The notes beneath the pieces were generated by a model. The model saw only the letters and a list, made by a program, of their open reading frames with translations, searched no databases and was not told the DNA's origin. A DNA stretch of 64,000 nucleotides from Neurospora intermedia (Eukaryota > Ascomycota > Sordariomycetes > Sordariales > Sordariaceae), in NCBI GenBank assembly GCA_037102815.1, contig BTPP01000005.1:1240001-1304000 (forward strand). Reading direction: 5' to 3'. The translations under genes were made by a program, and so were the position numbers. Positions 1 through 12,578 of this stretch are shown piece after piece. Within the stretch, counting starts at the first letter, position 1; each line of letters starts with the position of its first letter.

Positions 1-262
1 TCAATCATAGAGGTATTCAGCAGAAATAGCCAATCCAGACAACAACTATAACGAATATCACACAACAGAGCGCCCGCTTAGCTATCCTGCCATCTCTCGA
101 TCCAACGTCCAGACGAGCTTCTTACGAGCACCGGCGCACTGAGTATCGCGGCGACAAAAGGCCTACGTCATGTACATCAACTGGCTTCGATCCACGCTAT
201 AGCTCTACAATACACACAACCCCGAAGCGAGTTGAGGCTGCCACTGCCAGATCATCGTCAAG

Positions 263-1588
263 ATGACGGTCCAGGACGCCGTCGACGCCTCCGAACACTA
301 CGAAATCTACAACACCGATGATATCCCCTCCCTTTATACCATAATCATCGACACCAACCCACGCGCCTGGGCCGCCCTGAACGATGTCCTTCCACTCACG
401 AAAGCGCTCGCCAACATTCTAATATTTGTCAACTCCCACTTAGCCTTCAATAACTCCAACCAAGTAGCTCTCATAGCATCACACACGAACCGGGCAGTAT
501 GGCTCTACCCAACAGCACCCGACCAGAACCCCGGCCGACAACCGCAAAATCCAAACGAAGACGTCGAAATGCGCGACGCCTCCTTCACAAGTAAACAGCA
601 ATCTCCACCGCCCGCAAACAAATACCCTCTCTTCGCCCAAATCGAGCGCTCTCTCCTCTCCTCCCTGCGATCTCTCATAACCGACACCACAACCGAGGAC
701 ATCACCTCTACAACCACCACCCAGATTTCCGGCGCGCTGACCCTCGCCCTCGCGCACATCAACAAAACTGCCCTCCTCTTCGCCCCCTCCAACTCCACCA
801 CCGGTCCAACCCCCTCCTCCGCAGGCGGCAAGTCCTCCGTCTCCACAACCTCCGGCGCCGGCCCAGGCGGCGGCAACGCAGCCTCCCTCCCTGGCATCGG
901 CGGTGGCGGTCTCGCAGGCCTGCACGCCCGCATCCTGGTGGTCAGCGTAAGCGACAGCTCCCCCTCACAGTACATCCCTACCATGAATGCTGTGTTCGCG
1001 GCGGCGCACGCGCGCATCGCCATCGACACGCTGGCGCTGCGGGGTAGTGCAACGTTCCTCCAGCAGGCGAGCTACATCACGCGCGGCACGTTTATACGGG
1101 CGCAAGAGCCGAGGGGGCTGTTGCAGTACTTGATGTTTGGGTTTGGAAGCGGGAGCGCGCCACAGGGGTTGGCGGCGGCGGGGAACCAGCGGTCTCAGCA
1201 GCAACAGCAGCATGGGGGCAACAAAGGGAAAGAAGATAAGGCGAGCGAGAAGGCCGTTGGCGCCGTGGCTAAGGGAGCGGCCAAGCATGGAGGCCAGAAG
1301 TTTCTGGGGAGTAATGCTAGCGTGGCGGATCTGTTGGTCACACCTAGTGCGGACTCGGTGGATTTCCGGGCGGCGTGTTTCTGTCATCGGAACGTGATTG
1401 ATACGGGGTTTGTGTGCAGTATTTGCTTGAGCATCTTTTGCGAGGTGCCGGAGGGTGGGGAGTGTTTGACATGCGGCACCAAGTTAGCTTTGGGGAATTA
1501 CGGGAGGAAGTTACCTGTGCTGCCTTCAAAGGCTGCTGCTCCTCCCGGAGGGGGGCAGGCGAATGGGAACGGGTCGATGCTGAAATAA
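263..1588 (+). CDS. tfb4: TFIIH core subunit Tfb4 (p34)
   Basis: Single-exon gene, 441 aa. Tfb4/p34 is a core subunit of TFIIH, acting in RNA polymerase II initiation and nucleotide excision repair, where it pairs with Ssl1/p44. Seen: an N-terminal von Willebrand A-like fold opening with PSLYTIIIDTNPRAWA (about residues 23-38), then the family motif VALIASHTNRAVWLYP (about 68-83). A C-terminal cysteine cluster starts at residue 372 (CFCHRNV, CSIC, CLTC), as in the p34 zinc-binding tail. A Gly/Ser/Pro-rich insert (about residues 170-215) and a Gln/Lys-rich insert (about 310-345) interrupt the vWA part; such loops are usual in filamentous fungi. The ATG at 263 is the first in frame and gives the family N-terminus. 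Faces XRCC4 tail to tail. Confidence 0.93.
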   Translation: MTVQDAVDASEHYEIYNTDDIPSLYTIIIDTNPRAWAALNDVLPLTKALANILIFVNSHLAFNNSNQVALIASHTNRAVWLYPTAPDQNPGRQPQNPNEDVEMRDASFTSKQQSPPPANKYPLFAQIERSLLSSLRSLITDTTTEDITSTTTTQISGALTLALAHINKTALLFAPSNSTTGPTPSSAGGKSSVSTTSGAGPGGGNAASLPGIGGGGLAGLHARILVVSVSDSSPSQYIPTMNAVFAAAHARIAIDTLALRGSATFLQQASYITRGTFIRAQEPRGLLQYLMFGFGSGSAPQGLAAAGNQRSQQQQQHGGNKGKEDKASEKAVGAVAKGAAKHGGQKFLGSNASVADLLVTPSADSVDFRAACFCHRNVIDTGFVCSICLSIFCEVPEGGECLTCGTKLALGNYGRKLPVLPSKAAAPPGGGQANGNGSMLK

Positions 1589-1955
1589 GTCTTCAGCGAG
1601 TTATGGAATAGAGTGAAGAGGTAACTGATGGTGGATGATGTTTTTGTCCTGGGCCGGGGAACCAGGCAGTCAAGAGGCCGACTAGAGACTGGGAGGTGGT
1701 AGACCCACAAGATTGCCCGTGGGATGTCTACCGAAAGGGGACAAATAGGCTTGGAAATCTATATATACACACATAGAGTCTGACATGCAGTGCTAATACC
1801 CATAAAGCAGCTTTTATTGCAAACATCACTTTGCTGAACATGGATTGCCACTATGGGATTAAGCCATTGATACCTGTTATCAGGGACATGTCTAATTATC
1901 ATCCATCGTTGTATCATTTTCCCCCAACTCGCGTTCAATGTCAACCGTCCACTTC
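1589..1955. other. Convergent 3' intergenic spacer
   Basis: A 367-bp gap between the stops of Tfb4 (+) and XRCC4 (-). It should hold both 3' UTRs and polyadenylation signals. I see no further gene. Confidence 0.6.
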
Positions 1956-3697
1956 TCACAACTCATCATCAGACTCAGTCTCACTCCCCTCATCCACTAC
2001 AGCAGCAGCAGCAGCAGCAGCAGGTTGAGACGCTCTCGTAGCCGTCGCCTCCGCCCTCTTAGTATGAGAAACCGGCGTTGGCGTCTCCTTTCCCTTTCCC
2101 TTTGCTACAACAGCAGCCGTCGTCTTTTTCTGAGGGGTTGTCGTCGTTGTCGAGGATGCCGCTGCCGTGCGTTGTCGTCTAGCAGGCGGCGGTGAAGGAG
2201 GCGGTGGCACATCAAGATCCTTCTCCTCGGCTTCTACAGTCCCATCATCCTCCTCATCGGGCTCACTGGCTGTTTCGTCATCGTCGTCGCGGTCTGGGGT
2301 GTTGCGGTCAGATGTCTTATTGAGGACCTCATCTTCGTCATCGTCGTTATCAGTGACGGCGTCCTCGTGGTCGAGGGTTTTGCTAGAGAATGTGTGTTCC
2401 ATGGTGGTTGTCTTTGATGAAGGTTCCTCTGGCTCTGATTCTGGTTCAGGTTCCGGCTCGTCGACATCCATCTTTTCGAATTTTGCGTGGTCGTCGTCGT
2501 CATCGTCTGATGATGATACGTCCTTCGCAGCCTTTCGTTTTCCTGGTCTGGAGACACGAGCGGTTCTTGTGTTTGTCCTTGCTTTCGCTGATCCTGCTCC
2601 GCGTCCTCCCCCTCCTCCCCCTCCTATCCTGCCGATCTTGGCACCACTCTCTTCTTCCTCATTCTCCTCATTTCCATCCTCGTCCTCATCCAATTGACTT
2701 CCCGGCACGTTAAATCTGGACTTACTCCTTGCACTCTCAATCACTCCCGATAACCTCTCCCGCGAACCTGACCTTGGCCTTGCTCTACTACTCAAAGCCT
2801 GCTGCTGCTGACGAATCTTGGCCTTCTTCTCATTCAGTAGCGCCCTGAACTTCTGTAACAGCTCGGTCTCCTGCTCGACCTTGGACTGCGTGAGTTCCTC
2901 CAACTGCTTCTTCAGGTCAGCCACACGGGCCTCGAGATCCGCGATCTGCGCGGCGGAGGTGGATAGGAAAGTGAGTGCGGTTTGACGGGAGATGGCGAGT
3001 TGCGAACACCAGTCGAAGAGCTGGATCTCGGAGGAAGGGGAGTGAACGAGGGTTAGGGCGCCAAGCCGTTGGTTGATGCCGGCTACGCGGCGACGGATGG
3101 TGATGGTGATGGACTTTTTCTTGCCCCGGGTTTCTACTTCGGCGCCGGCTTCGATGCCTTCTACTGGCGAGGCGGTTATGAAGAGGGAGGATAGGATGGA
3201 TTGCCATTCTGTGGGGGAGCAGGCGGAGCTGCTGGCGCGGAGGTCGTTAATGTGGTCATGTTTTACTGCAGGTGTATGTGTTGGTTAGTCGACGAGCCCG
3301 CTTCATGTGATTTCCCCTTAACTGAGGTTTTTTTTTTTTTTTTTTACAAGTGTCACTACAATAGATGGCACGCATCACGGCTTGGTGGTGACTGCTTGAG
3401 GTGATGCACCGACATAAGCATAGTAGGGTAAATGCCCCTGCATAATTCCATGCCGCGGAGATGATAGGTACATAAAGTCTTGGAATAATGCAGCAAAAAT
3501 AACGACAAGATTCCGGGGGACTTACGCGTGAGCGCATACGGTTCTTCACCCTCCGTAGCAATAATTTTGAGATTCAGCGGTTTCGATCCCCTCGCGGATG
3601 ACCCTCCCGAGTGGACAACCTCGCCCAGGATGCAGTCATCCTCCTGATCAGTATCGGTCCGGGGAATACGGATAATCGTGGATGAAGATGAAGTCAT
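1956..3697 (-). CDS. XRCC4: XRCC4-like non-homologous end-joining factor
   Basis: Two coding exons, 3697-3526 and 3265-1956, joined across a 260-nt intron (donor GTAAGT, acceptor TGCAG), give 493 aa. XRCC4 (yeast Lif1) is the scaffold of DNA ligase IV in end joining. Seen: a beta-rich head (about residues 1-155, including ALTLKHDHINDLR across the splice), then a long helix rich in heptads (ARVADLKKQLEEL, LLQKFRALLNEKKAKIR, about 162-215) matching the ligase-binding coiled coil. The rest is a low-complexity acidic and Ser/Pro tail with a poly-Ala run from eight CAG units (2000-2023), ending in ESDDEL. The splice phase restores the head domain exactly. A T-run (about 3328-3345 on +) lies within the intron. 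Head and coiled coil are diagnostic; the tail is not alignable by eye. Confidence 0.85.
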
Positions 3698-6600
3698 CCT
3701 TGCGTGGCTTGCACAATAAAGTACTTTGAGTGAGACTTGTTGTGATAATGTAAAAAAAAAGTGGGATGGAGATGATGGTACTATTTTGGAGGCAAAGACG
3801 GGATCGCCGTTTCGTGATGCAGGCTGCGTGCGTACCAACGTCACGATCCTGCGATCCGCGTTGCCGCCGCCTTGGTCCGATGGTCGTTGGGGCTCCCGTC
3901 CAGGTTCTGCCCTATGGGTGGATTAATCAACCCAATTTGGATGAGCACATGCGGATGGTCAACCAAGCTCAGATGAAACAAGAGCTGATGTGAGTTTTGC
4001 GCTTGTGAATGCACGTAATGGTCTCAGAAGAGTACAGTAAGTACTGTAGGTATAAGCCACCGTTTGAAACCCTTTGACTTCACTCAGTTGGATGTGGTGA
4101 CGAATCGTAACGGAGCCGGACGTCACGAAGGTCGTCAGGTGTGATGGTGTTGACGGTGAGCGACAGAAACGGAGGGCGGTTGGCACTCCAGCCGCGGCAC
4201 TCTGCACTGACGGCCCGTACTAACCCAGCAATCCTCGAGTGATGGTAGGATGCGGGGAAGTGGAAACAGGCAGCTGAGCTGCAGGAAATGAACGGGAGCG
4301 CGTGTCAAAGTTGTTGTCTGTTCTTGGAAAAGAACCACTTGACTGGGGCTCAGCTGGACGGGAGCAAGTTGTCGATGACGGTCGGGTAGCACCGTTTGCC
4401 GTGCCAGATTTCGTCAAGAAGATGTCTCGAAAAGAACAGTTCCGGTGCGCGCAGCCGAAACAGGGAGGATTTTGCGTGTTTGCAAGGTCAACGGAATTGA
4501 AGAGACAATACAAATTAATACCATATGTGAACTGTCTTTCTGTAGGCAACAGCATCAAACAACTCCATTAAAGTCTATCGATTGGATCATGGTTCTGTTG
4601 GCGCGGTTGGAGTCCAACAAGGCAGCAGTGCCTTTGTAGTGTAAACTACTAGTGCAAGAAACAGAACTTACCCACCAAGCCATTCGTCGCCCTGGACTGG
4701 ATATCACAGCGAATGAGAGTTTCAAGACATGCCATCGTCAATCACACTTCAAGGGAAGTGCAGTTGAAGAATTAAGCCAATTGCCAAAAGAGGACAAGAG
4801 GGGAGACCGAGAGCAGCAATCAATCGGGGGCGCCATGCAAGAAATCACATTAGCGGCCGGCCGGCAACACGCAGAAGCACCTGGCACCTGGCAGTGCGGG
4901 GGTCCCGATTTCCGTTCGCGTTCCTGACGTACCTATTGGCGAGATTGTTTATTACAGTCTCCGGGAAGAAAAGAAGATTACCTTACAACAGTCGTCATAT
5001 GTTACATGTTCTCCTCTCCATACGGTAATAACGTTGATGTTGTACCTGGTGTAATAATGGACCTCAGCTGGGTCTGAATATATCCATGACATTGGAACAT
5101 TGCTCGTCCAGCTTGTATCGACTTGTAAATTCCCATACAATCTCAGCTCGCAGCGCAGATGGTCAAGAAACTGAAGAGACATCGATTGGGAGCACTGACC
5201 ACTAATGAGTGACCACTCATCCACATTGATCGCGGAGCCGGCTGGGTGGTTGACAGATTGGCTAGGTAGCGTTTCGCACGAACACTGTCTGTCAATCGAA
5301 GCGTGCCCCTTGTCCTTGCAAGGTCCCGCTCCCTGCCACCTCAAAAAAATAAAAAAAAAATAAAGAAGCCATGGCCATGCCATGCACGATGCAAAACGGA
5401 CCAAACACGCTTGCAAACCAGCCAAAACACACCCGAGCCACCCTACCACCCAACCCCGTTCTGCGCATGCTTTGCCCGCTTGGCACTTTATGGTCCTTTT
5501 CGGTGCGTGGTTACCCAGGGTAGGGGAGGTTGCAGGAGGCCGGCTGTTTGGTCGTCGGTGGTTAGAGGTTGTTACAGTAGTGTAAAGGCTACAGAGGCCT
5601 GCGCTACCTAACCCTGCGCTAAATCTCAGCTCTTAGTGTAATGTACACTTGTCTGCACTAACCCTGGGCTGGCAAGAGCCGGGCCTTGAGGTTGCCTTGG
5701 TTTGGAAAGCTTGGCTACCTCTAGGTCCGCGCATTGGACGTTTCGGCGCCTGTTCCAAACCTTGGGCGGCGGCGTCACCCACCACGCAGCCACGCGCATC
5801 CAGGGCAACCAGCCAGGCACAAGGCCAGCTCAGGGCCACCTTCCATCTCTTTTTCCCCTTCGATGCCCCACTCCCCTGGTGTCTCCACTCCCCGACCACT
5901 CGTGCTTCTTCTCTCCCACTGCGACCTCACGACCACGACGACCGCGACAGACCCTGGACCATCCCGACTGCACGACTGCGGTTCCCTGCTCCCGTTGACT
6001 CTTCCAGCCACGCCATTCACGGCTCATTCATTCATTCATTCAACTTTCATTCATTTCGTTCGTTCAATTCAGGACGCGGGCATTCCAGTCCAGGCGGCGG
6101 GCACTGGGCGCTCTCGCTATTGTGCCACTCATTCAGTCAGTCCCGTCTGGTGCTGAGTCCATGCGTGCATGCCCCAGCCTTCCGTTTCTCTGTCTCAACC
6201 AATTCCCGTCAGTTTCATTCTTCACAATCCCGCGCCCACCCAACAACAATCTCTTGTACCTCAGCTACATACACAAACCTACAACCCACCTGTTGAACCT
6301 GAACCGCGCTACGGATTTCCTCCCTTTCGACAATAGGAAGAAAACAGCAGCAGATTCGTGCATTTCTCCAATAGGTTATCCATCGCAATTAGTCGCTGGC
6401 CCACTCGATCAAGGTTTCCTACGACGGCAGTTATCCATACACACGCGCCGCATCCGTCTATCCATAATACAACATTTACCCGATTCTGGTACTTTACCAA
6501 TTCACTCAGGGAACTTGCTTCTTGCTCGCCCCTCATTCTGTCAGATCCTGTTTGTCCCAACTGAACTTTGCCACACCTGAGCAGCAACGACAACAGACCT

Positions 6601-6929
6601 GAACAAGGCCCCCAACAAGCAAAAACAAACAAGATCCAGTCCCACCTCGTGAACCAACATTTCACACAACCCATACGCCCACGACCCGCCAACCTCGCCC
6701 TTTCCATCATCTTCATCCACCGTTCCCGCCCTGCATCCCGACACCAACGCCCTGGTCGCACTCGTGCCAACGCTAATCACTCTGCTCATCCCGGCTGCTT
6801 GGAACATCACCCGATAGGCATTCCAACTTCGGATCAACAAGGATTCGGCCGTCGCATCGCTCGTGTAAAGGGGGTCCAGGTGGAATCCTCGCTAGGGCTT
6901 TGGGATAGTGATCGGCGGGCCCCAGGGTC
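3698..6929. other. Long spacer with Byr4 promoter and leader
   Basis: A 3.2-kb stretch between XRCC4 (-) and Byr4 (+). From about 5650 on it is C/T-rich on the + strand, with ATTC repeats (about 6025-6060), which suits promoter plus a long 5' leader for Byr4. Open frames here (for example 4952-5449 on - and 5649-6296 on +) have no recognisable domain and low-complexity composition. I find no gene. Confidence 0.5.
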
Positions 6930-9900
6930 TTGGGTGACGACTATGAATCCTCACCACTGACTAGATCGCTGTCGTCACTCCACGTCGCAAAACGTCCCCA
7001 TTTACACCAGAGGAGCCTTCCCGTTGCGACCACCCCCCGATACCACCACCAATACCCTTTGACCGCACATCACAGCGTGGACCTTGCCCTGCAGGACCAG
7101 CCGACACCGCCGGCAATGGAGACCTTACGGCTAAAGACTCGGCCACCGGTCGAAGACGATATCGAAAACTGGGACGATGACGACTTCCTCATCGATGGCG
7201 ACGACTTCACCATTCACAGCCACTCCACCGCGGCCAACGCTCACCCCCATCGCCGCGATTCTCACTCGTCCTTCAGGTCAGATTTCGAATCCATCCATGG
7301 AGAGGAGGAAAGGCAGGTCCACCTGCCAGGCGACGATGAAAAGTCAACGCTGGACGCCATAGCTGCCGCCGAGAGGGCTGGCATTCCATTACCGAAAAAC
7401 GTATCTCCCTCAGCCCTTATGGGAGGCACCATCAAGAGACTTGGTGGGAGGAAAATCAGAAAGATTATTCAGGAGGACTGGGTTGATGATTTGGAGTTCC
7501 CTTCCGATGCCGGCCAGTTGCAAATCAAGAAGCGGGATAGTTCGCAATTCCCAGAGGCGATACGGCAGGTTAGCGGCTCGTTCCAGCCACATACTCAACC
7601 CCCGCGCAGAACCAGCGGCTCCTTCTCAGGTCGCCTGGAGCCTGTGCGGAAAACCAGCGGGTCGTTCGGCCGTCCGGAGGCCATGCGCAAAGCGAGTAAC
7701 ACGTTCCCAAGCCGTGCCTTAGCCCCGCAGAAACTCACCGTCAAGCCTATGGACGTAGTCCAGGTCAGGAAGGTATCCCGCCCGTCGCTAAATTCGACTG
7801 GCCTTATCGACATAGAACGCTTTCGGGATAAGGATGAGGACAATGATTTCTTTGGGGATGGGACTGAGACTATCAAAGTGAAGAAGAGGCGCAACACCCT
7901 AAAGCCCATCACCTTTCTTACGCCCGCTACTCCTCTAAAGGTCACTCCGGATGAAGACGACTTTGAACACGATTTTGAGCTCCCGATGGACGGGACGCTT
8001 AGACTCTCGAATCGAAGAGAGACCCCCAAGCTTCCGACCCTCAACACCTCGGATGACTTCGAGTGGGGCGAAGGGAGTCTTGGAACTCGTTTCGGCGGTA
8101 CCCGTCGCGACCATGCCTTCTCAACCTCATCCGTGTCAGCCTTTAGCCCTAGCATAGCAAGCTCTACTGTAGCAGAAAGTGAAGACGAATTTGATGGCAT
8201 CATCCTGCCCCCGGGACCGCTCAACTGGGAGGAGAGATTGCACCGTCGCCGGCAAAGCAGGTCTTCGGAACGGATTCGGGAAGAACCAGTTATTGTCGAA
8301 AGAGTCCAAAAGAAAGATAGAGAGGAGCAAGAAGATTTCCTCGCTGGACTGGATATTGGCGATGGGGAGGTATTCGACTCCAAGAAGTTGACCCTACATC
8401 GTAACATCAAGGTCAAGGACACTAGAGGCGATAGCCCAAATCGACCCAAAGCTTCAGTGGCCCTCAAGTTCACCAACAAGCCCGTGGCTGCTTCTCGTCT
8501 TCCACGACCTATGGGATCGATGGGGTCGTTAGTGAGCCATGAGCGAACCCAAACACAGTCCTCGCTCGAGCCTGTGTCTGAGACGGGAGAAGCAGATACG
8601 AGGAGCTCCTCAAGACGATCACTGACGCGCTCGGGACATCACTCGCAGGCTTCTATCTCAAGTGTCATGTCCTCAGGGGCATCGCAGCCTGCGCCGTCTA
8701 CAACTACCACACGTAGGAACATGGCACAGAAGACGACTACGACATCACAAAAGGCTGAGCCCACCACTACAAATGCTCAGCTTCTCCGCATGAAGCGTTC
8801 GATGCCTGGTCTTCGGCCTCAAAGCCAGACACGATCAACAACAACACGCAACTACGAGCGCCCCCCATCGCGGACCGAGGCAACCCGGGCGCAAAGTTCT
8901 GTACGACCAAAAACACCAGTGGAGCGAGTGCGAAATATGGAAAGCACTGTCACGACAGGCCGGAAGGGCTCTGTCCCTCCGGTTGCCCCTTTCTTGCCGG
9001 CTGGAGCATCGGCATCCCAATCGTACAATGTCAATTCCACCAGAAATACACGAAACCTCCGTCGACATGACTCTGAGGGCGGTATCGATTATCGGCCTAC
9101 CTCCCGAGGAACCTACTCCCGGGCCTCCAACAAGCGCTCGCCCAGCCCGCGCAAGCACAGATCCGTCGATTTCTTGGCTGCCGAAGGCAACTGGAAGCAG
9201 CTCAACAAGCCGTTCCGGGTTAGGAACTTTGGAGATGGCCACGAACTGGACGGATTTGACGATCTTCCCACTTCCACCCAGGCGGAGGCCAAGTATTTGA
9301 GGCAACCTGTTAACACTGGACCCAAGGCCCAGGCCCGGAATAGGCTTTACCAGAACATCGCCCCCAACGATCGAAACAACGTTACGCCCTCGCCTCCCGT
9401 CACGTCGCGGTCCCCGGCCCGGTTTAACGATTCCAACGTCCCCAGTTTCGCTCGTGATACCGCCGCGAGCCGGAGAGCCCGGGAATCCTGTCTGGCCCAG
9501 CGCAACGTTTCTGGACAACTTGCTCCACTCACGGCCCAACGGGTTGCGCAACTGTCAACCAACAGAGGTAACCTTCACCAACCAACCCCATCAGCACCAC
9601 CCCAGGCGATCATGAAGTCTTCCAGGAAGCTGCGCAAAACTCCCCAGCAGAAGCCGCACCTCATCTCAAACTTGAATCCTCCAAAGGACTCAAAGAGTGA
9701 GTGCCTGTTAAAAATGAAAAGATGGTGGCTTAGAACATATCAATGCTAACTTTGTTTGTGTAGTTGTCAAGGGCATGTGCTACAATCCAGAGACATTTCG
9801 GTGGGAAGGGAATGATAATGTATTGCGGGCGTTTGAGGCGCCAGCATCGTCACCATCGACGGCGTCAGTCAAGGTACCACATGCCGTGCGCGAGAAGGAG

Positions 9901-10347
9901 AGCGCGACGCCGCGCCCGGCTCTGATCACCAACATTGGGACGACCAAGGGCGTCCAGGTGGTCAAGGGGATGGTGTTTGATCCACAGAATATGTGCTGGC
10001 TCAAGTTGGGTCCGCAAAACGACAAGGCAGCAGAGCGGGGACGGTCCAAAAACGGTTCAGTCTCGGAGGCGATGGATGACGAGGACGACGTGTTCAAGGA
10101 CATCCCCGACTTGGAGGACCACACAATCACCTCCACGGACGGGGGTAGCGGCAGGACCAGCGACGTCAAGGACGACTGGCTGGTTGGCGAGGAGTTTGAT
10201 GTCGGGCCGGAGTTTGTGCGTCGGCAGCGTGAGGAGGAAGAAAGGTGGAGGAAGAAGTGTCAGGCGTGGGCGACGGGGAGGTCGCAGCGTGGCGAGGCGT
10301 GGAAATGGGCTATTCGTGATATTGTCAAAGGGACAGTGGAAAACTAA
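6930..10347 (+). CDS. byr4: Byr4/Bfa1 cytokinesis regulator, SIN GAP subunit
   Basis: Exons 6930-9696 and 9764-10347 (67-nt intron, GTGAGT donor, GCTAAC branch, GTAG acceptor) give 1116 aa. Byr4 (yeast Bfa1) works with Cdc16/Bub2 as a two-part GAP that holds the Spg1/Tem1 GTPase off at the spindle pole body, restraining septation. Seen: acidic IENWDDDDFLIDGDD near residues 73-87; IPLPKNVSPSALMGGTIKRL followed by GGRKIRK (about 150-175); a long Ser/Arg-rich disordered middle; and C-terminal repeats VKGMCYNPETFRWEGNDN and VVKGMVFDPQNMCWLKLG typical of the family. The start is uncertain: ATG 6930 is first in frame, but ATG 7116 (residue 63) lies much nearer the conserved acidic block, and a leader intron with an acceptor near 6963 could remove the upstream one. 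Confidence 0.88.
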
Positions 10348-11581
10348 AGGATACCCCCCTTTTTTCTTTGTCGGTCGGTTCGGTTAGGTTGGGTTGGTAT
10401 TTTGTCTATCGTGTTATTGGCACACGGTCGGTCGTCAGGCGGTTGGCGGTCAAGGGAAAGGTTTTTTTTTTTACGATGATATGATGACTCTTTTCTCTCT
10501 TATTCTCATTTCTTTCCATACCCGATATGACCTTTTTTCTTCTCGCTTCTTCGTTCGTCTTCGATGGGGTTTCAAAACCATATCTAGTATAATCGTGGGT
10601 GATGCTGAGAATAGGCCCTGTGAATTGGGAGGCTACACCAGCACTGACGTTGTATGACTACAGCTGTATATTGTACTATAGTACTGTGAATGGGTGGGGG
10701 GCGGATGACAAGACAATTGAACGGTGGGGTGAGTGGCGGGTTGCGGAAGCGCATGAGGAAGAGAAGGGTACGCGGTAGTGGCCTAGCAAGATGATGTTAG
10801 ATGGTGAGAAGATAAAGGACCGTGAAGGGGACGGATATGAGCCAAGAGGCAGGCCATAGCCATCAAAGGCATGGATGGATTGGCTGGATGAGGTTGGAAG
10901 ACAACGGCATATAATGGCAAGCACTGGGCGACCAGCATTGCTTTGACATCTACACTTAGTTGTTTCTGAGATATCATCAATTAAAATCGATGGCGGCAGT
11001 AACTTGACTGCGGGGCCAACGCACCCCATGAGAGGTTTCAGTTAAGAATCGTGAAGCGGGATGAATAACGTGAACACAACTAAACGGCTTCCGTCATAAG
11101 AGCTCCCATCCTTGAAGCATTAACAGGAACAGAAAGAGCTACCCTTGTTCGGACCAAGCGCTGCTTCCGTTGCAAACCACAGGTCACAGGCTGGAAGTCA
11201 AGAGAAGCATCTCTGATAAGATAAGAAAGCTTTGACCCCACTTTCATCTCCTTCCCCCTGTCCGCCAGACCCCACCCCGGTCCCCGTCGCCGTCACAGAG
11301 GGGAGCTTGTGGCAGGAGCACTGACGTTGTCCGATAGGTGCTAGCAACACCAAGCGTAAGTGACACCAACAACCACCTCGAGAGAGATCCATTACAACCC
11401 GTTGCGTCGGAATCACACACGCACCAAAGAATCATCGGTCGTCACCATCACCACGAACACCAACAATTGAAAGACAGCAGCTTTGCGCGCTACCAGAAGG
11501 TCCAGGGCTTGTTGCGACAAACCTTAACAACACCATCTCTACGTACGAATCGCAACAGCTACTTGCTGCCCGCCCATCACA
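10348..11581. other. Spacer: Byr4 3' UTR and Get5 promoter
   Basis: A 1.2-kb gap between two + genes. It contains a T-run near 10462-10474 and no coding frame that I can support. Confidence 0.5.
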
Positions 11582-12578
11582 ATGGCCACCGAAGTAGCCT
11601 TCGCCAAAACCTTTTTGGCTATCTTGGACACCAAGCCGACCAAGATCTCGGCCGACCACGTTGAAGACCCGAGGACCTATCCTGCCAGTACTCCTGTGAG
11701 TTTTTTTTTTTATGTTGTCTCTAGTAACCTACGTCACCTCTTCCCTCCCTCCCCCCTCCCATCCCCTTCATCCCCTCGACAAACCCATCATATCAACACC
11801 AGCTAACTAACTCCCTTCTTTTTTTTACTACAAATAGTTCATCCTCCCGCACCACCCCTCCCTCCGCCCCTTCCGCAAACCATCTTCTCGCCCCGCTCCC
11901 GCCCCAGGCTCAACCCCCGCCGCCTCCGCCGCTTCCACCGGCACCAGCACCGCAACCACCCCTGGCGCCGCTACCCCATCCTCGGGCGACGCCGCAGCAG
12001 CAGCAGCAGCAGCGGTGGTAGTCCACATCCGCTCACCGCGCAACCCCACCCTCTCCCTCTCCCTCCCGACTCCCCAACCGCTCGCCACCACTTCGATCCT
12101 CGACATCAAGACGTACGTTTCCCAAGAGACAGGCATGCCAGTGGACAAGCTGAAAGTCTTGTTCAACAAGAAACCTGTGGGCGACGTCAAGTCTCTGAAG
12201 GAGGTTCTCTCTGGCTCGGTACCAGACGGCGGCGGAGAAATAGAGTTGGCGTTGATGGTGATGGGTGGACAAGCGACGTTTGATTCAGCCGAGGCGAAGG
12301 CGGCGAGGGAGGCTAGGTTGGCTGCGACTGCGAATACAACAAAGCCGGAAGTGTCGGAGTCGCCCGAGGTGGAGATGAAGGACGCGACGCAAGAAAGTGG
12401 AAGTAAAGAGGAGGCAGCGGCAGCAGGACCAGTAGCGCAAGGACTCAGTGGTCCGGCGGTGCTGGAGACGGAAGAGTTCTGGGAGGATCTGAAGGGGTAT
12501 TTGCAGCAGCGGATAAGGGACGAGAAGACGGCGGAGGAGGCGGTGGGTAAGTTTAGGGGGGCTTGGAGTGGGAAGTAA
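11582..12578 (+). CDS. get5: Get5/Mdy2-like ubiquitin-like protein of the GET pathway
   Basis: Exons 11582-11695 and 11838-12578 (142-nt intron, GTGAGT donor, phase 0) give 284 aa. Get5 links Get4 to Sgt2 in the cytosolic complex that hands tail-anchored proteins to Get3. Seen: an N-terminal helix FAKTFLAILDTKPTKISADH resembling the Get4-binding segment; an Ala/Pro/Thr-rich linker with a run of eight alanines; a ubiquitin-like domain (about residues 100-180, including LDIKTYVSQETGMPVDKLKV and LFNKKPVGDVKSL); and a helical tail FWEDLKGYLQQRI like the Get5 homodimerisation domain. The three-part order is what supports the call; a different UBL protein is possible. A GTA trinucleotide tract follows the stop. 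Confidence 0.75.

Noticed and set aside
3560-3600. A tRNA B-box-like GGTTTCGATCCC
   Set aside because: It lies inside the first XRCC4 exon, and there is no matching A-box or cloverleaf.
4952-5449. A 165-residue frame on the - strand with a hydrophobic start
   Set aside because: The hydrophobic part comes from an A/T-rich tract read as Phe; no domain, no splice support and no biased codon use.
5649-6296. A 215-residue frame before Byr4
   Set aside because: Pro/Ser/His low complexity in a pyrimidine-rich leader; several frames are open here at once.
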